Positions 52,225 to 60,958 are shown, counted from the stretch's first letter. The stretch is DNA of 64,000 nt from Roseomonas haemaphysalidis (GCF_017355405.1 NZ_CP061181.1:1-64000); one strand, 5' to 3'. Made by a program: numbers and translations. Notes: generated by a model not told the origin, from the letters alone.

Positions 52225-52812
52225 TCAGGCCTTGCGGCGGCGGACCATCGCCAGGCCGGCGAGGCCAGCACCGAACAGCGCGATCGACATGGGTTCCGGC
52301 ACTGCCGTCAGGGCCCAGGTGCCGGTCACCGTGCAGTTCTGATCAGCCAGACGGCACGGGGTCTCGTCCTGAGACACAAAACCGCTGGCCGAAGCTCCTG
52401 TGCCGCTGAAGTTGGTCGAGAAGCTGTCACCCAGGTAGAAGAAGCTGGACGACAGCACCTGGCCCGCGCTGTCCACCTGCAGGTTCATGTTGATGACCCC
52501 ACGCAGGAAGTAGGGCGACACGGACTCGCCCGACCCACGGCCACCAACCGAGATGCCAATGAAGCGATCAGTGGACAGGCCCGGATTGGTGCCAGGCAGG
52601 TTGTTCGCCGCCGCGCTGCCTGCGCTCGGCCCGCCGCTCAGGCTGAAGCTCTCGCCCACCTCGTTGTAAAGTTCCACCAGCACCGTCAGCGTGGGCGAGG
52701 GCGCGCCCTGTGTCGTGCCCGTGAAGGTATAGATGACGTTGGCCTGGGCCGAAGCGAGCGGCGCGCCAGCGATTGCGGCCATCAGGCCAGCAGCAGCAAA
52801 AATCGACTTCAT
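52225..52812 (-). CDS. PEP-CTERM sorted exported protein
   Basis: This 195-residue protein has a signal peptide ('MKSIFAAAGLMAAIAGAPLA') and a C-terminal PEP-CTERM anchor: 'VPEPMSIALFGAGLAGLAMV' then 'RRRKA'. The body is Ser/Gly-rich with two Cys ('CRLADQNC') and no known domain. It is the second PEP-CTERM gene in the window, and its tail resembles the remnant at 5331. The 262 bases upstream hold no gene. Processing needs a chromosomal exosortase. Confidence 0.82.
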   Translation of the reverse strand: MKSIFAAAGLMAAIAGAPLASAQANVIYTFTGTTQGAPSPTLTVLVELYNEVGESFSLSGGPSAGSAAANNLPGTNPGLSTDRFIGISVGGRGSGESVSPYFLRGVINMNLQVDSAGQVLSSSFFYLGDSFSTNFSGTGASASGFVSQDETPCRLADQNCTVTGTWALTAVPEPMSIALFGAGLAGLAMVRRRKA

Positions 52813-53074
52813 GTGTATCCCCTCCCGGAATCCAGTGAGAGGTGCAAAAGCTATGCCTGAGCAATAAATGGTTCGTTTTCACCGCGTTATGGTGAGTGGA
52901 CTTTCTGCAGCCAGCGAAGGTGTAAAGAATATTAACTGTTACGTTATCGTACGCCTAATGCTTGCTGTGTGCTGGCAACTTTGCCGCCAAGGCAATGGCA
53001 AACGCGTCAAATGCCTTCCTCCGGCACTCCTCATCGCGTTGCCTGCTGGTGGTCTGGCCTCAGTGGCAGTGTGA

Positions 53075-54334
53075 TCAGTAGGCCAGCACCCGCAGGATAT
53101 CCTCCAGCCGCGTGGTGTAGCGCGGTGACAGCCGCTGCGCCCGGGTCGCCCAGTTCCGTGTGAAGCCCGTCGCCGCCACCCTGAGCGTCCCCCGCCCGTA
53201 GCGGGCGTTGATCGCATCCATCACCCCCATGGTCTTGGCCAAAGCCTGAGGGCTGCGCGTGGCGAACAGCCGCTGCTGCTCGCCCGCAGGCACCAGGTCG
53301 TTGAGGACCACCCCCGCCTTGGCATAGCGGAACCCGTCCCGCCATAGCGGCTCCAGCAGCCGCACCGTCTCGCTGATCAGCGAGCGCGTGTCGCTGGTCG
53401 GCTCCATGCGGCAGGCGCGGCTGGCGCTATACTGTCGTCCCTGCTCATGCGGGTTGGTGTGCAGGAACACCGACAGGTGGCAGGCTTCCAGCCCGTCGGC
53501 CCGCAGCTTCTCCGCTGCCCGGGCCGCGTAGGCCGCGGCCGCCTCGCGCATGTCAGCCCAGGTGGTCACCGGCCGGCTGAAGGAGCGCGTACAGGCCAGC
53601 CCCTTGCGGGTGGCCGCCAGCAGCTGCAGCGGCAGGCAGGACACGCCGCGTAGTTCCATCTGCACCCGGGCGCCCACCACCGTCAGGCCGTCGCGCACCG
53701 CCCGAGCATCCAGTGCGATGAAGTCGGCGATGGTCTCGATGCCGCTGGCCTTCAGCTTCTCGGTGGTGCGCCGGCCGATGCCCCAGACCTCGTCCACCGG
53801 CAGCCGGCGGTACCAGTCGGTGCGCACCTCTGGATCGGTGAGGTCGCACAGCCCGCCTAGTTCTGCGTGGTCTTTGGCGATGCCATTGGCCAGCTTGGCG
53901 ATGGTCTTGGTCGGGCCCCAGCCGACGCAGGTGGGGATCTTCGCGACCTGCCGCACCTCCCGCCGCAGTGCCGCGCAGAACACCGTGAGGTCGCCCGGCA
54001 GGTCGAGGTCCAGGAACATCTCATCGATGCTGTAGGGCTCGACCCGGGGGACGCGGGACACCAGCACGTCGTACACCCGCCGGCTCATGTCGCCGTACAG
54101 GCTGTAGTTGCTCGACAGCCACTGCACCCCGCGCAGGTCGCGCCGGTCACGCACCAGATGCCAGGCGTCGCCCATTTTGATGCCGAGCGCCTTCGCCTCG
54201 GGGGTGCGGGCGATGGCGCAGCCGTCGTTGTTGGACAGCACCACCACGGGCTGCGTTCGGAGGGTCGGGGCGAAGGCGCGCTCGGCGGAGCAGTAGAAGC
54301 TGTTGCCGTCGATCAGGCCATAGACGGCGGGCAT
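53075..54334 (-). CDS. umuC: Translesion DNA polymerase V subunit UmuC
   Basis: This 419-residue Y-family polymerase inserts nucleotides opposite lesions during SOS mutagenesis. Catalytic residues are in 'GLIDGNSFYCSAER' (Asp9) and 'VEPYSIDEMFLDLD' (Asp-Glu near 105). 'VGWGPTKTIAKLANGIAK' and 'VDEVWGIGRRTTEKL' are palm and HhH features, and the C-terminal 'CHLSVFLHTNPHEQGRQY' is the little-finger part. Length matches UmuC. It is one base from the UmuD-like gene and fourth in the SOS operon. Confidence 0.95.
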   Translation of the reverse strand: MPAVYGLIDGNSFYCSAERAFAPTLRTQPVVVLSNNDGCAIARTPEAKALGIKMGDAWHLVRDRRDLRGVQWLSSNYSLYGDMSRRVYDVLVSRVPRVEPYSIDEMFLDLDLPGDLTVFCAALRREVRQVAKIPTCVGWGPTKTIAKLANGIAKDHAELGGLCDLTDPEVRTDWYRRLPVDEVWGIGRRTTEKLKASGIETIADFIALDARAVRDGLTVVGARVQMELRGVSCLPLQLLAATRKGLACTRSFSRPVTTWADMREAAAAYAARAAEKLRADGLEACHLSVFLHTNPHEQGRQYSASRACRMEPTSDTRSLISETVRLLEPLWRDGFRYAKAGVVLNDLVPAGEQQRLFATRSPQALAKTMGVMDAINARYGRGTLRVAATGFTRNWATRAQRLSPRYTTRLEDILRVLAY

Positions 54335-54335
54335 C

Positions 54336-54743
54336 TCACACCCGCTCGCGCACCAGGCTGGCCACCACAGCCCAGATTTCGGCCTCCTCGCCCAGCAACA
54401 ATGGATCGCGGTCGGCTTGGCCGGAACGCAGCCACCATTGGCCGGCGCGCCAGCGCAGTTGGCCCAGCAGCACCTCGCCGCCGATCATGATGATGGCCAC
54501 CACGCCGGAGCGCGGCTCGGCCGCGGCGTCGACGATCAGCACGTCGCCGGGCAGGATGCCCCGCCGGGCCAGGGCTTCGCCCAGCACGCGCACCGGGTAG
54601 CGGTTGGGCCGGCGCAGATCGAGCACGTCGGACAGGTCGATCGGCCCCTCCAAGTGGTCGCCGGCGGGGGACACGAAGCCGGTGGTCTCGGCGCCGGTGT
54701 AGGCGCCCTCCGGAGGGAGGTCGGGATGACGCGGCGGGGTCAT
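54336..54743 (-). CDS. UmuD-like protein without protease dyad
   Basis: This 135-residue protein aligns with UmuD from 'GFVSPAGDHLEGPIDLSDVL' (E. coli GFPSPAADYVEQ...) through 'GDVLIVDAA' to the end. The catalytic Ser60 position is Ala57 ('LGEALARRG' against 'SGDSMIDGG'), and the Lys97 position is Gly/Gln ('VLLGQL' against 'TVKKL'). The Cys-Gly cleavage site is Thr-Gly. It can therefore not self-cleave to UmuD' and probably serves as a fixed structural subunit for UmuC. It is followed at once by umuC. Confidence 0.85.
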   Translation of the reverse strand: MTPPRHPDLPPEGAYTGAETTGFVSPAGDHLEGPIDLSDVLDLRRPNRYPVRVLGEALARRGILPGDVLIVDAAAEPRSGVVAIIMIGGEVLLGQLRWRAGQWWLRSGQADRDPLLLGEEAEIWAVVASLVRERV

Positions 54744-54762
54744 GCTGCGCGCTCAAGCGGGA

Positions 54763-55014
54763 TCAGGGTGTGCTGAAGCTGTGCCCGATCCCGCGACCCA
54801 CGGCCTTCGCCTGGGCCAGGAGTTCGGGCAGGGCATCGAGCGGGCCGAGCGGGGCGCGGGACAGCGCCACCACCGGATCGCCCATCAGGGTCATCACCTC
54901 GAAGTCGAGTTGCCCGTCCTCGGTGAGCGTCACCCAGCAGCGATGCGGCAGAAAGGCCGCCTCAACCTGCTGCCGCACCGCTTCAGCCTGTGCGGCATCG
55001 AAGGGCGCGGTCAC
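54763..55014 (-). CDS. SOS-operon hypothetical protein B, copy 2
   Basis: This 83-residue paralogue of the protein at 2863-3153 has the shared core 'VEAAFLPHRCWVTLTEDGQ' and 'LDFEVMTLMGDPVVAL'. Copy 1 is 13 residues longer and has different ends. It overlaps protein A by four bases and lies 19 bases before the UmuD-like gene. Always being beside protein A and under an SOS box points to a common role, possibly with UmuC. Family unknown. Confidence 0.72.
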   Translation of the reverse strand: MTAPFDAAQAEAVRQQVEAAFLPHRCWVTLTEDGQLDFEVMTLMGDPVVALSRAPLGPLDALPELLAQAKAVGRGIGHSFSTP

Positions 55015-55370
55015 AGCCGCAGGACCGCTTGGCCGAAGGCGTCACGCGCCGCCATCAGGGCGCCGAGACTGCGCTGGTGCAGCTTGGCGCTGGCGGCATC
55101 GCCGGGCTCGATCTCGCTGCCCATATCTTCGGCTGCCTCGACGCCCTCGGCGAGCTGGCCATGCACCTCGTCCAGCAGTTCGCGCAGGTCATCCGCCTTC
55201 ATGGTGGTGGCCCAGCCGCTGAGCACGTCGGCGGCCTCGCGTGTCAGGCGGCCGGCGTCGAAGCCGCGGGCAATGAGGCCGGAGATGCGCTGCAGGGCTT
55301 CCTTGGCGGGATCGGCAGGTGGGCGGGGGCTGGGCGGCAGCGGGGGCTGACGGCGGACGGGCTTGGCCAT
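55011..55370 (-). CDS. SOS-operon hypothetical protein A, copy 2
   Basis: This 119-residue protein is nearly identical in its body to the one at 3150-3509: 'RISGLIARGFDAGRLTREAA', 'DDLRELLDEVHGQLAEGVEA'. Only the basic N-terminus and the last third differ much. It is the first gene of the umuC operon. The start is the ATG at 55370, matching copy 1; a longer frame includes non-homologous codons. The LexA box at 55410-55424 lies 40 bases upstream, the same distance as in copy 1. Confidence 0.75.
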   Translation of the reverse strand: MAKPVRRQPPLPPSPRPPADPAKEALQRISGLIARGFDAGRLTREAADVLSGWATTMKADDLRELLDEVHGQLAEGVEAAEDMGSEIEPGDAASAKLHQRSLGALMAARDAFGQAVLRL

Positions 55371-55409
55371 GGCGGGGGACTCCATGTACGAAGCCGATCC
55401 TATAACCAA

Positions 55410-55424
55410 GAACGAAAAGCGAAC
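55410..55424 (-). promoter_or_regulatory. SOS (LexA) box of the umuC operon
   Basis: GAACGAAAAGCGAAC is a perfect GAAC-N7-GAAC alphaproteobacterial LexA site. Flanking bases (GATCCTAT... to ...GAACAA) match those around the box at 3550, showing that the promoter was duplicated with the genes. Confidence 0.8.
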
Positions 55425-55902
55425 AAGCCTTAAGCGCGACCACGTGATTTGCGCTCAATGAAAATCTTATCGAGGCTCTCGTGACGGTTGTGGGGGCCGT
55501 CGCCCATCGGCGTCCGGGGGGACAGCGAGGGGCTGCCGCCGCCTGGACATTAAGCGTCCAGGCGGCGCGCAGGAGGGCGATGAGACCGAGGCCCACAGTG
55601 GGAACAGCACACCCAACTGTCATGCATAAGGAAAAGCCGTCACCGTGGCGGCCAGAATGCTCGCATGTTCAAATCGAGGGCGCGTATCATGATGCGTGGC
55701 ACCAGTGCCGGCTCTGTCGCCCCCCGCCGCTGGCACGGATGCACTGCAAGCGGCCGCTATCTGGCCGTGTCGGCGGGCTGGGGGGCGAGGCAGCTTGTCC
55801 CATGCATCGATCACAGATGAGACCGGCACGACGACACTGTTGGCATTTGTTCGATGAGAGTGGTGCCCCAGCGGTGCACAAAGGCACAAGCATAGTTGCT
55901 TG
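55425..55902. other. Intergenic region without a supportable gene
   Basis: Open frames on both strands are Cys/Arg/Pro-rich composition artefacts with no start signals or homology-like patterns. Nothing else was recognised. Confidence 0.5.
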
Positions 55903-56133
55903 CTAATCCGGGAAAGCGCGCATCCGGTCGGCAAGATCCAGCAAGGTCGGACGCAGAGCGGGAAACATGAAGCCGTATCCCGCAGTCATGTCGGCCGGAT
56001 GTTCGTTGCCATCTGGAAAACCTGAGCGCCAACGCAAGCCCATGGCCAGCAACGACAGCGCGGTGGCAACATCAGGCTCAGCTTCGGCTGAGCAACTCTC
56101 CACGATCTGCGCTGCATCACGGAAGCCTATCAC
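55903..56133 (-). CDS. Small conserved hypothetical protein, relative of the 5983 gene
   Basis: This 76-residue protein has 'ATALSLLAMGLRWRSGFPDG' and ends 'LLDLADRMRAFPD'. The product of 5983-6225 shows the same pattern (leucine/alanine helix, GLRW, central Asp/Glu-rich loop, 'DLADxxR' end). They are diverged paralogues of a small family found twice here. No domain is known. Confidence 0.55.
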   Translation of the reverse strand: MIGFRDAAQIVESCSAEAEPDVATALSLLAMGLRWRSGFPDGNEHPADMTAGYGFMFPALRPTLLDLADRMRAFPD

Positions 56134-56252
56134 CAGACTCTCACCGATCCGTTTTTACGCCGCCACAAATTGAGCACGGTCGCGATCGAATCGTTCTCAC
56201 AAAAAGACGTGATCTGTGCGGCTGATGATATGAATCATTGGCTGAGGCCGAG

Positions 56253-56546
56253 CTATTGTTCGTCTGAATTTGAGCGCCAGGGCCGCGCTAAGAGTTCTCG
56301 CGTCTCGAACTGGAACAGCTTCAGGTAAGCTTCAGTCGACAAGGCTGGGATGGTCAGTTGAATACCCAGGCCGCTGTGCGACGGCCGACTCACAATCATC
56401 CAATAGAACTGGTTACCGAACATGAACCGGCATCGCTCGATCAGTTGCCGGCTGAGCACAGGGCAGCCATCGGTATCTGTAGCGGTGAAGTAGGGGTCCA
56501 AGTCGAACGAAACCGCATCAGAAATGATTGATGACGGAGCCAGCAT
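56253..56546 (-). CDS. Hypothetical protein
   Basis: This protein is about 97 residues: 'SFDLDPYFTATDTDGCPVLS', 'RCRFMFGNQFYWMIVSRPSH', 'LSTEAYLKLFQFETRELLAR'. The mix of aromatic and charged residues looks like a real globular protein, but no family is recognised. The start is uncertain (ATG 56546; TTG and GTG lie upstream). It diverges from the membrane-protein gene at 56579 with a shared promoter gap of about 30 bases. Confidence 0.5.
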   Translation of the reverse strand: MLAPSSIISDAVSFDLDPYFTATDTDGCPVLSRQLIERCRFMFGNQFYWMIVSRPSHSGLGIQLTIPALSTEAYLKLFQFETRELLARPWRSNSDEQ

Positions 56547-56578
56547 GAGCGTCACAGTTCGCAATGAGAGGCGTATTT

Positions 56579-56989
56579 ATGGCGATGGTGAGAGGCACCA
56601 AAAGACAGAATTTTACGCCTGCAGAAAAATTATGGCAGAGACGCCTTGAGCAAGCCATGACCTTCCATACCGCTGTGCGTCTCTTGGTCCTACTCGGCGT
56701 CACGACCCAAGGCCTTCTGTCTTACACCTACCGAAATGAGCTTGCCGCTCTGGGTCGCGGCTATACAGGTGGCCTCGGCCCGGAGGTTGGGCTGCTCTTT
56801 CTGGCGCCTGCTATTCTAGGGCTTGGAGGCGCGGCTGCAGCGAGAGCCCTCCATCGCCGTGGATCACGGTGGGCCTGGGTCGTGGTGGTTGTGCCGCTGG
56901 CCATCCTACTGTTGGGATACAGCACGGTGCTGTATCTGACCGTTTATCCACCTCCTATGCCCGGTGGTAGTGAGGGGCTTCCCCTGTGA
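56579..56989 (+). CDS. Hypothetical membrane protein
   Basis: This 136-residue protein has a basic N-terminus ('GTKRQNFTPAEKLWQRRLEQ') and three hydrophobic helices, around 'AVRLLVLLGVTTQGLLSYTY', 'VGLLFLAPAILGLGGAAAAR' and 'WVVVVVPLAILLLGYSTVLY', ending in a Pro/Gly-rich tail. GAGAGG lies seven bases before the ATG at 56579, which decides the start. No family or partner is recognised. Confidence 0.6.
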   Translation: MAMVRGTKRQNFTPAEKLWQRRLEQAMTFHTAVRLLVLLGVTTQGLLSYTYRNELAALGRGYTGGLGPEVGLLFLAPAILGLGGAAAARALHRRGSRWAWVVVVVPLAILLLGYSTVLYLTVYPPPMPGGSEGLPL

Positions 56990-57734
56990 GTAGAGGGGGC
57001 AGCAGTTGAAAAGATATTGTGGACATCGGGCATGCCGCTTCCGTCCGCTCTTCGTCTCATGAGCTTCTTTCTCGTGATCAGCGACGCCGGCTCGGCCATC
57101 ATAGGCGTCATCTCAATGAGCGCTGCCACCTCCACCGCCGGTGGGGCCGATGGCTCTATGGGCATCCTGCAGTGCTCATGAGTGAGGCGCTCCGATCCAG
57201 TGGTGGCAGCATGTGGGTCGGGGGTCATTGCCGGAAGCGAAAAAAGCCTGCACTTACTTAGTCGGCATGCGGGCACGCATGTCGCCGATAGCGGCCCCGA
57301 GCGGGGATTGTTCGGGCCACTCGCTGCCTGGCAGGCTGGTTCTGCCGGGCAGCACGGCCCGGCAGCGCACGATAACTTCACAGGGGTGGCTCACGAACCA
57401 GCAGCGCGCGTGGTGACCTATGAGTTCGACATAGATCGCAGGACGTCCGCCAGGTCGCGGAAACTTCCCATTATCGGGCCTGAAAACCTACTGTCGGGGT
57501 CTGAAAAGGGTAAAGAGTGGTCGTAGCTCCTACGCGGAGCGAGGCTTGCACCCGCCCCTGAGCCGTTTCCCCATCTCGGCGAGACAATTTTAGGAAAGGC
57601 GACCTGGGAACAGATTTCGGGAAAGCAGCACCTGCTCTTGTTCATCTGTCCTGCCTAGGAAGTCAGCTTCCCGCTAGGCCTTTCTAGTCGGGAACGCTGA
57701 ATCAGCGCGCATTCTTGGGTTTGATGAATAGCCG
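56990..57734. other. ~0.75-kb region with repeats and no certain gene
   Basis: It holds the second copy of the 97-bp repeat (57367-57464), carrying the last codons of the 5983-type gene joined to unrelated sequence, and a partial ATATCGGGCCTGA element at 57471-57495. A 49-codon frame at 57032-57181 with a hydrophobic start is possible but lacks a ribosome-binding site. Confidence 0.5.
57367..57464. repeat. 97-bp dispersed repeat, copy 2
   Basis: It starts with an exact GCACGATAAC motif and ends with 60 bases that match 5970-6029 at 58 positions. The sequence flanking it differs from copy 1, so this is a moved or recombined fragment. Confidence 0.75.
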
Positions 57735-58370
57735 TCAAGCCTCGACGCTGTCGGGCATCGACAGATATCCAAGCACGGCGCGACGAACCCGCACTATGAG
57801 CGGCGCTTGTCCCTCCTCGCCCCGTTCGCCAGCGGCATCGAGCATTCCTCGAATGATCGCCAGAACGTCGCCTGTGGCGGACGGCATGTTGGACTGTCGA
57901 GGAAGGTCCGGCCGGCTGAGAACGTCTGCCAAGAGCGTCACGATCTTCGCCCTTACAAGCTGCGTGTCAGCATCGAGCGGTAAGCGCGCTTCCTCGAAAT
58001 CAAGCAACCGTGCCAGGCGAGGGCGACGCACCTGGTGTCGAACAGCGGCTTCGATGACACCATCGAGAGCCCCCCGTCCTGTAGCTACCATGCTCGCAGC
58101 CTCGACTTCCTCGACAAGGCGGGATGTTTCGCGGGCGATCAGCGCGCCGAGCAGCGCATCCTTGTCGGGAAAATACTGGTAGAGCGTGCCGATGCTGGCG
58201 CCGGCCAGTTCAGCCACCGCGTTCGTAGTGAAACCACCATGCCCCTGCTCCTCTAAAATGCGAGCAGAGGCTTCGATGATCGCGTTCACGGTGTGCTGCG
58301 CGCGCGCCTGCCTTGGCTGTTTGCGTGGGCGGGTGCGCTGGTCTTGGGGCTGTGCGGTCACGGGAGCCAA
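57735..58370 (-). CDS. TetR-family transcriptional regulator
   Basis: This protein is up to 211 residues. The N-terminal HTH is 'TVNAIIEASARILEEQGHGG' followed by 'TNAVAELAGASIGTLYQYFPDKDALLGALI', a standard TetR pattern. The C-terminal ligand domain is helical and variable. The start codon is uncertain (TTG 58370 or GTG 58361). It diverges from the darcynin gene with GAGC-GTAT-GCTC at 58387-58398 between them, so it probably represses that gene and itself. The ligand is unknown. Confidence 0.88.
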   Translation of the reverse strand: MAPVTAQPQDQRTRPRKQPRQARAQHTVNAIIEASARILEEQGHGGFTTNAVAELAGASIGTLYQYFPDKDALLGALIARETSRLVEEVEAASMVATGRGALDGVIEAAVRHQVRRPRLARLLDFEEARLPLDADTQLVRAKIVTLLADVLSRPDLPRQSNMPSATGDVLAIIRGMLDAAGERGEEGQAPLIVRVRRAVLGYLSMPDSVEA

Positions 58371-58386
58371 TGCGAGTAGCTAAGGT

Positions 58387-58398
58387 GAGCGTATGCTC
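58387..58398. promoter_or_regulatory. Candidate TetR operator
   Basis: GAGCGTATGCTC is a short palindrome in the 69-base gap between the divergent TetR and darcynin genes. Longer flanking arms TGCGAG and CTCGCA add to its symmetry. Confidence 0.5.
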
Positions 58399-58438
58399 GC
58401 ATCTTCCTGGGCACAAATCAATGAAGCAAGGACGCATC

Positions 58439-58801
58439 ATGGATACCCAACCCACCCAGTTCGAAGCCGCCCTTACGACGTTCTTCATGGTCAAGACCTC
58501 GTCGGAATGGCTGAGTTTTACGTTCGAAACCCGACTGGAGCACGCCCGCGAGACCTTCCAGCCCATCCTCGATGAGTTCAAGGGACGGGTCCGGCTCAAG
58601 TGGTACGACGTTGAGTTCTACACGGCCAAGATCAGCGATATCTGGATGATCGAGTCAAAGGATCATCACAGCTACCAGCTCTTCTGTGAGAAGCTGCGCG
58701 AAACGCCGTTTTGGGACCGTTTCTTTCTCGTTCATGATATATTTCCAGGTGAGCTGAACGCCTGGGCGAAGAACTACGAAGTCGAAGCCCTCCAATCATA
58801 G
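58439..58801 (+). CDS. Darcynin-family protein
   Basis: This 120-residue protein matches the darcynin family: 'TFFMVKTSSEWLSF', 'ILDEFKGRVRLKWYDVEFYTAKISDIWMIES' in parts, 'LCEKLRETPFWDRFF' with 'PGELNAWAKNYEVEAL' at the end. The family is small and of unknown function, often near TetR regulators. An ATG at 58421 would add six residues. The divergent TetR and the palindrome suggest ligand-controlled expression. Confidence 0.85.
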   Translation: MDTQPTQFEAALTTFFMVKTSSEWLSFTFETRLEHARETFQPILDEFKGRVRLKWYDVEFYTAKISDIWMIESKDHHSYQLFCEKLRETPFWDRFFLVHDIFPGELNAWAKNYEVEALQS

Positions 58802-59722
58802 AGAGATAAACGATGTAGGCCACTCCGTTGTGCTACTCCGCTCAACGCCGTTCATGGGTAGAGCAAAGCTGCATCCTCATGCTCCTGGCATGACGAAAGG
58901 TTCCCAAAACTTGATCCTTTTTTTGGGGAAGTCGGCGCATCGTTAGGAGCATGGCCAGAGTCATTTTTGGGCCGACAGCAGCCGGATTGAGGCACTCGCT
59001 GATCGACAATCTGCTAAGCGCGCGATTGGGAAGTTATCGTACTTAACTGCTTGTCAGAAATTCCTAGGAAGGGCAATCAGCGGCATAGCCTCCCTTGCCA
59101 CTGCGCTGTGAACGCCCATGGCTGCCAGGGGCGGTTTAACCTCCAACGGCCCCGTCAAGACCGGTCGCTGCGGTCGCCTCTCCCTCGCTCTGCGCGTACC
59201 ACAGGGAGGCGTAGAGCCCATGGCGACGCAGCAGGTCATCGTGACTGCCACGCTCGGCTACCGCGCCGGTATCGTGATGCGAGCCCACACAGGCCTTTTC
59301 GACAATGAGCCGGGTGTGGAGATCGCGTTTGGCTCTGCGCTCAAGGCCTTCCGTGCTCAGCGCCGCCAACGCACGTGGCGGGATGGCGACGTCCGGCGGC
59401 GGATCAGACTGATGACGTGCAACGGCCCGATACGGTGGTCCAGCACCGACAGGGGGGGGCGCGGAGGGGGCCAGTCTCGACCACTAGGAGCTTGGAAAGC
59501 GCCCATTCTCCGTCCGTCAGCAAACCTTGCAGCAACGGCGCCTCCGTCCAGAAGGCAGCCATAACTCGTCTCAGGGTCAGGGCGTGAACCGCCTTTGTCC
59601 ACGCCGCCTGAGCTCCGGTAAATAATGACGAGGCAAAAAAATCAAAGAAAGTTTTTTTCGCCATTGCCATGTCCGATCCAGCTCCCTATAGATAAAAGGG
59701 CATCGAAACAGGAAAAATCATT
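58802..59722. other. ~0.9-kb region with gene debris
   Basis: No intact gene is supported. A hairpin-like TTCCCAAAA...TTTTGGGGAA lies near 58900. GTTATCGTAC, a variant of the dispersed motif, is at 59033-59042. The ABC-transporter tail at 59136-59369 is the only recognisable coding remnant. Confidence 0.5.
59136..59369 (-). pseudogene. ABC transporter ATP-binding C-terminal remnant
   Basis: The frame ends 'GAVAERGSHDDLLRRHGLYASLWYAQSE', the familiar end of exporter-type ABC ATPase domains ('GRIVERGSHDELLARGGLYA..W'). Upstream, the Walker B and H-loop region is missing or scrambled ('TRLIVEKACVGSHHD'), and the frame opens without a start. It is a decayed end of a transporter gene. Confidence 0.5.
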
Positions 59723-60745
59723 ATGACCTCTGAATCCTCCCCGCCCTTTCCCCGCGACAATCATGGATTTGGCCTTCTCCATGAAGAGGTCGCCATGAGC
59801 CTGGAGCAGGGCTTGATCCGCCTCGGTGAAGCGCTCTCACTTGTTTTTGGCGAGGCAGCGACCCATGCTGCGCTGCGCGCATTGCTGAGTGACGCCTGGA
59901 ACGAAGACCACAAGCAGCAGCTTCTTGAGGTGTTCGATCGGGTTGGATGGCGCGATTTCCTTGAAGAGCAGTTCGGCAAGTCAATCGATACCATCGAGTT
60001 GACAAAGATCTGGCGGGACGGCGCTGAGTACGCTGGCCAGGGCCTTTCGACCGATAGCTTCCTGGAGGAGCGGGTTTCCCTGAAGGCGCGAGAGGACCGG
60101 GTTCAGTCCCTCATGGCGCGTGGAGAGATCGCCCTCTCATGCGCATCGAGCCTCGTCGGAGACAGCCATCTTTACATCTGGAAAGGAGTAGCCGCTCGCG
60201 CCGCGCTCGACTTTGGGAAGCCCGTGTCGCTGGAAGGCCTGCGACTGCTGTCAGGCGTAACCCCCGCTGCCATCCGGAACGCGATCAGCATCGGGGAACT
60301 GCATCCCGACGCGTCTGCCGAAGTCACTGTGGAAGAGGCCAGGGCTTGGCTCGCTCGTCGCCGGGAGTTCTACCCATCCCGCTGGAAAATTCTTAAGGAT
60401 GCCCAGTGGCCCTTCGATCCCGATGCGGCGGCCGAGCCCGACGACACGGGCATGATCCGAGTGCCGCAGGACGTGGAGGGCACACCTTTCCTGCCCCAGC
60501 ACGTCGTCCGCTCCGCGCGCGGAGGCACTGGCCTCAGTGTCACCATCGGCGCCAAGGGCGCGGAGCAGCAGCACAAGGATTTCTACGAGGCGTTGCGGGC
60601 CCTGACAAAAATGGAAGTGGCCCGCTGGCGCCGCCGCAACAGTGTCGGCAATTGGGGCATCGTACGGGCACGCGGCGCCTGGGTGGCGGTCAGCAAAGCT
60701 GAGATTGACCAGCAACTCGCGGAGATGCGGGCGGAGGCCGTCTGA
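59723..60745 (+). CDS. Hypothetical protein upstream of the GmrSD-like gene
   Basis: This 340-residue soluble protein is of unknown family. A segment 'LEGLRLLSGVTPAAIRNAIS' followed by 'VTVEEARAWLARRREFYPSRW' reads like a MerR/excisionase-type helix-turn-helix with a following helix. The N-terminal third is helical and acidic. The C-terminal end 'RRRNSVGNWGIVRARGAWVAVSKAE' could be a small DNA-binding or wing element. AGGAAAA lies before the start. It precedes the restriction-like gene by 213 bases in the same direction and may regulate or assist it. Confidence 0.6.
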   Translation: MTSESSPPFPRDNHGFGLLHEEVAMSLEQGLIRLGEALSLVFGEAATHAALRALLSDAWNEDHKQQLLEVFDRVGWRDFLEEQFGKSIDTIELTKIWRDGAEYAGQGLSTDSFLEERVSLKAREDRVQSLMARGEIALSCASSLVGDSHLYIWKGVAARAALDFGKPVSLEGLRLLSGVTPAAIRNAISIGELHPDASAEVTVEEARAWLARRREFYPSRWKILKDAQWPFDPDAAAEPDDTGMIRVPQDVEGTPFLPQHVVRSARGGTGLSVTIGAKGAEQQHKDFYEALRALTKMEVARWRRRNSVGNWGIVRARGAWVAVSKAEIDQQLAEMRAEAV

Positions 60746-60958
60746 TCCGGATCGTCGCGGCGCGTTGTCAACGCGTCGTGTGCCCGCGGCGCCCCTGAGG
60801 GTCCCAGCGTCTTGCATCCAGGCGCGCAGCGCCTCCATGCAATGAATATCCCAGCGTGGCCTGGCTGAGACATCGCGCGCCGCATTTCGTTTTGAAATAG
60901 CAATTTACAGCTAGCTATCAAGGCCTACTAGGACTGGCCTGATCAATGGAGACCCTCC

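Noticed and set aside
59404..59670. An 88-residue minus-strand reading frame starting MAMAKKTFFDFFASS
   Set aside because: The start looks gene-like, but the frame dissolves after 60 codons and no family pattern is visible; it may be debris of the same transporter remnant.
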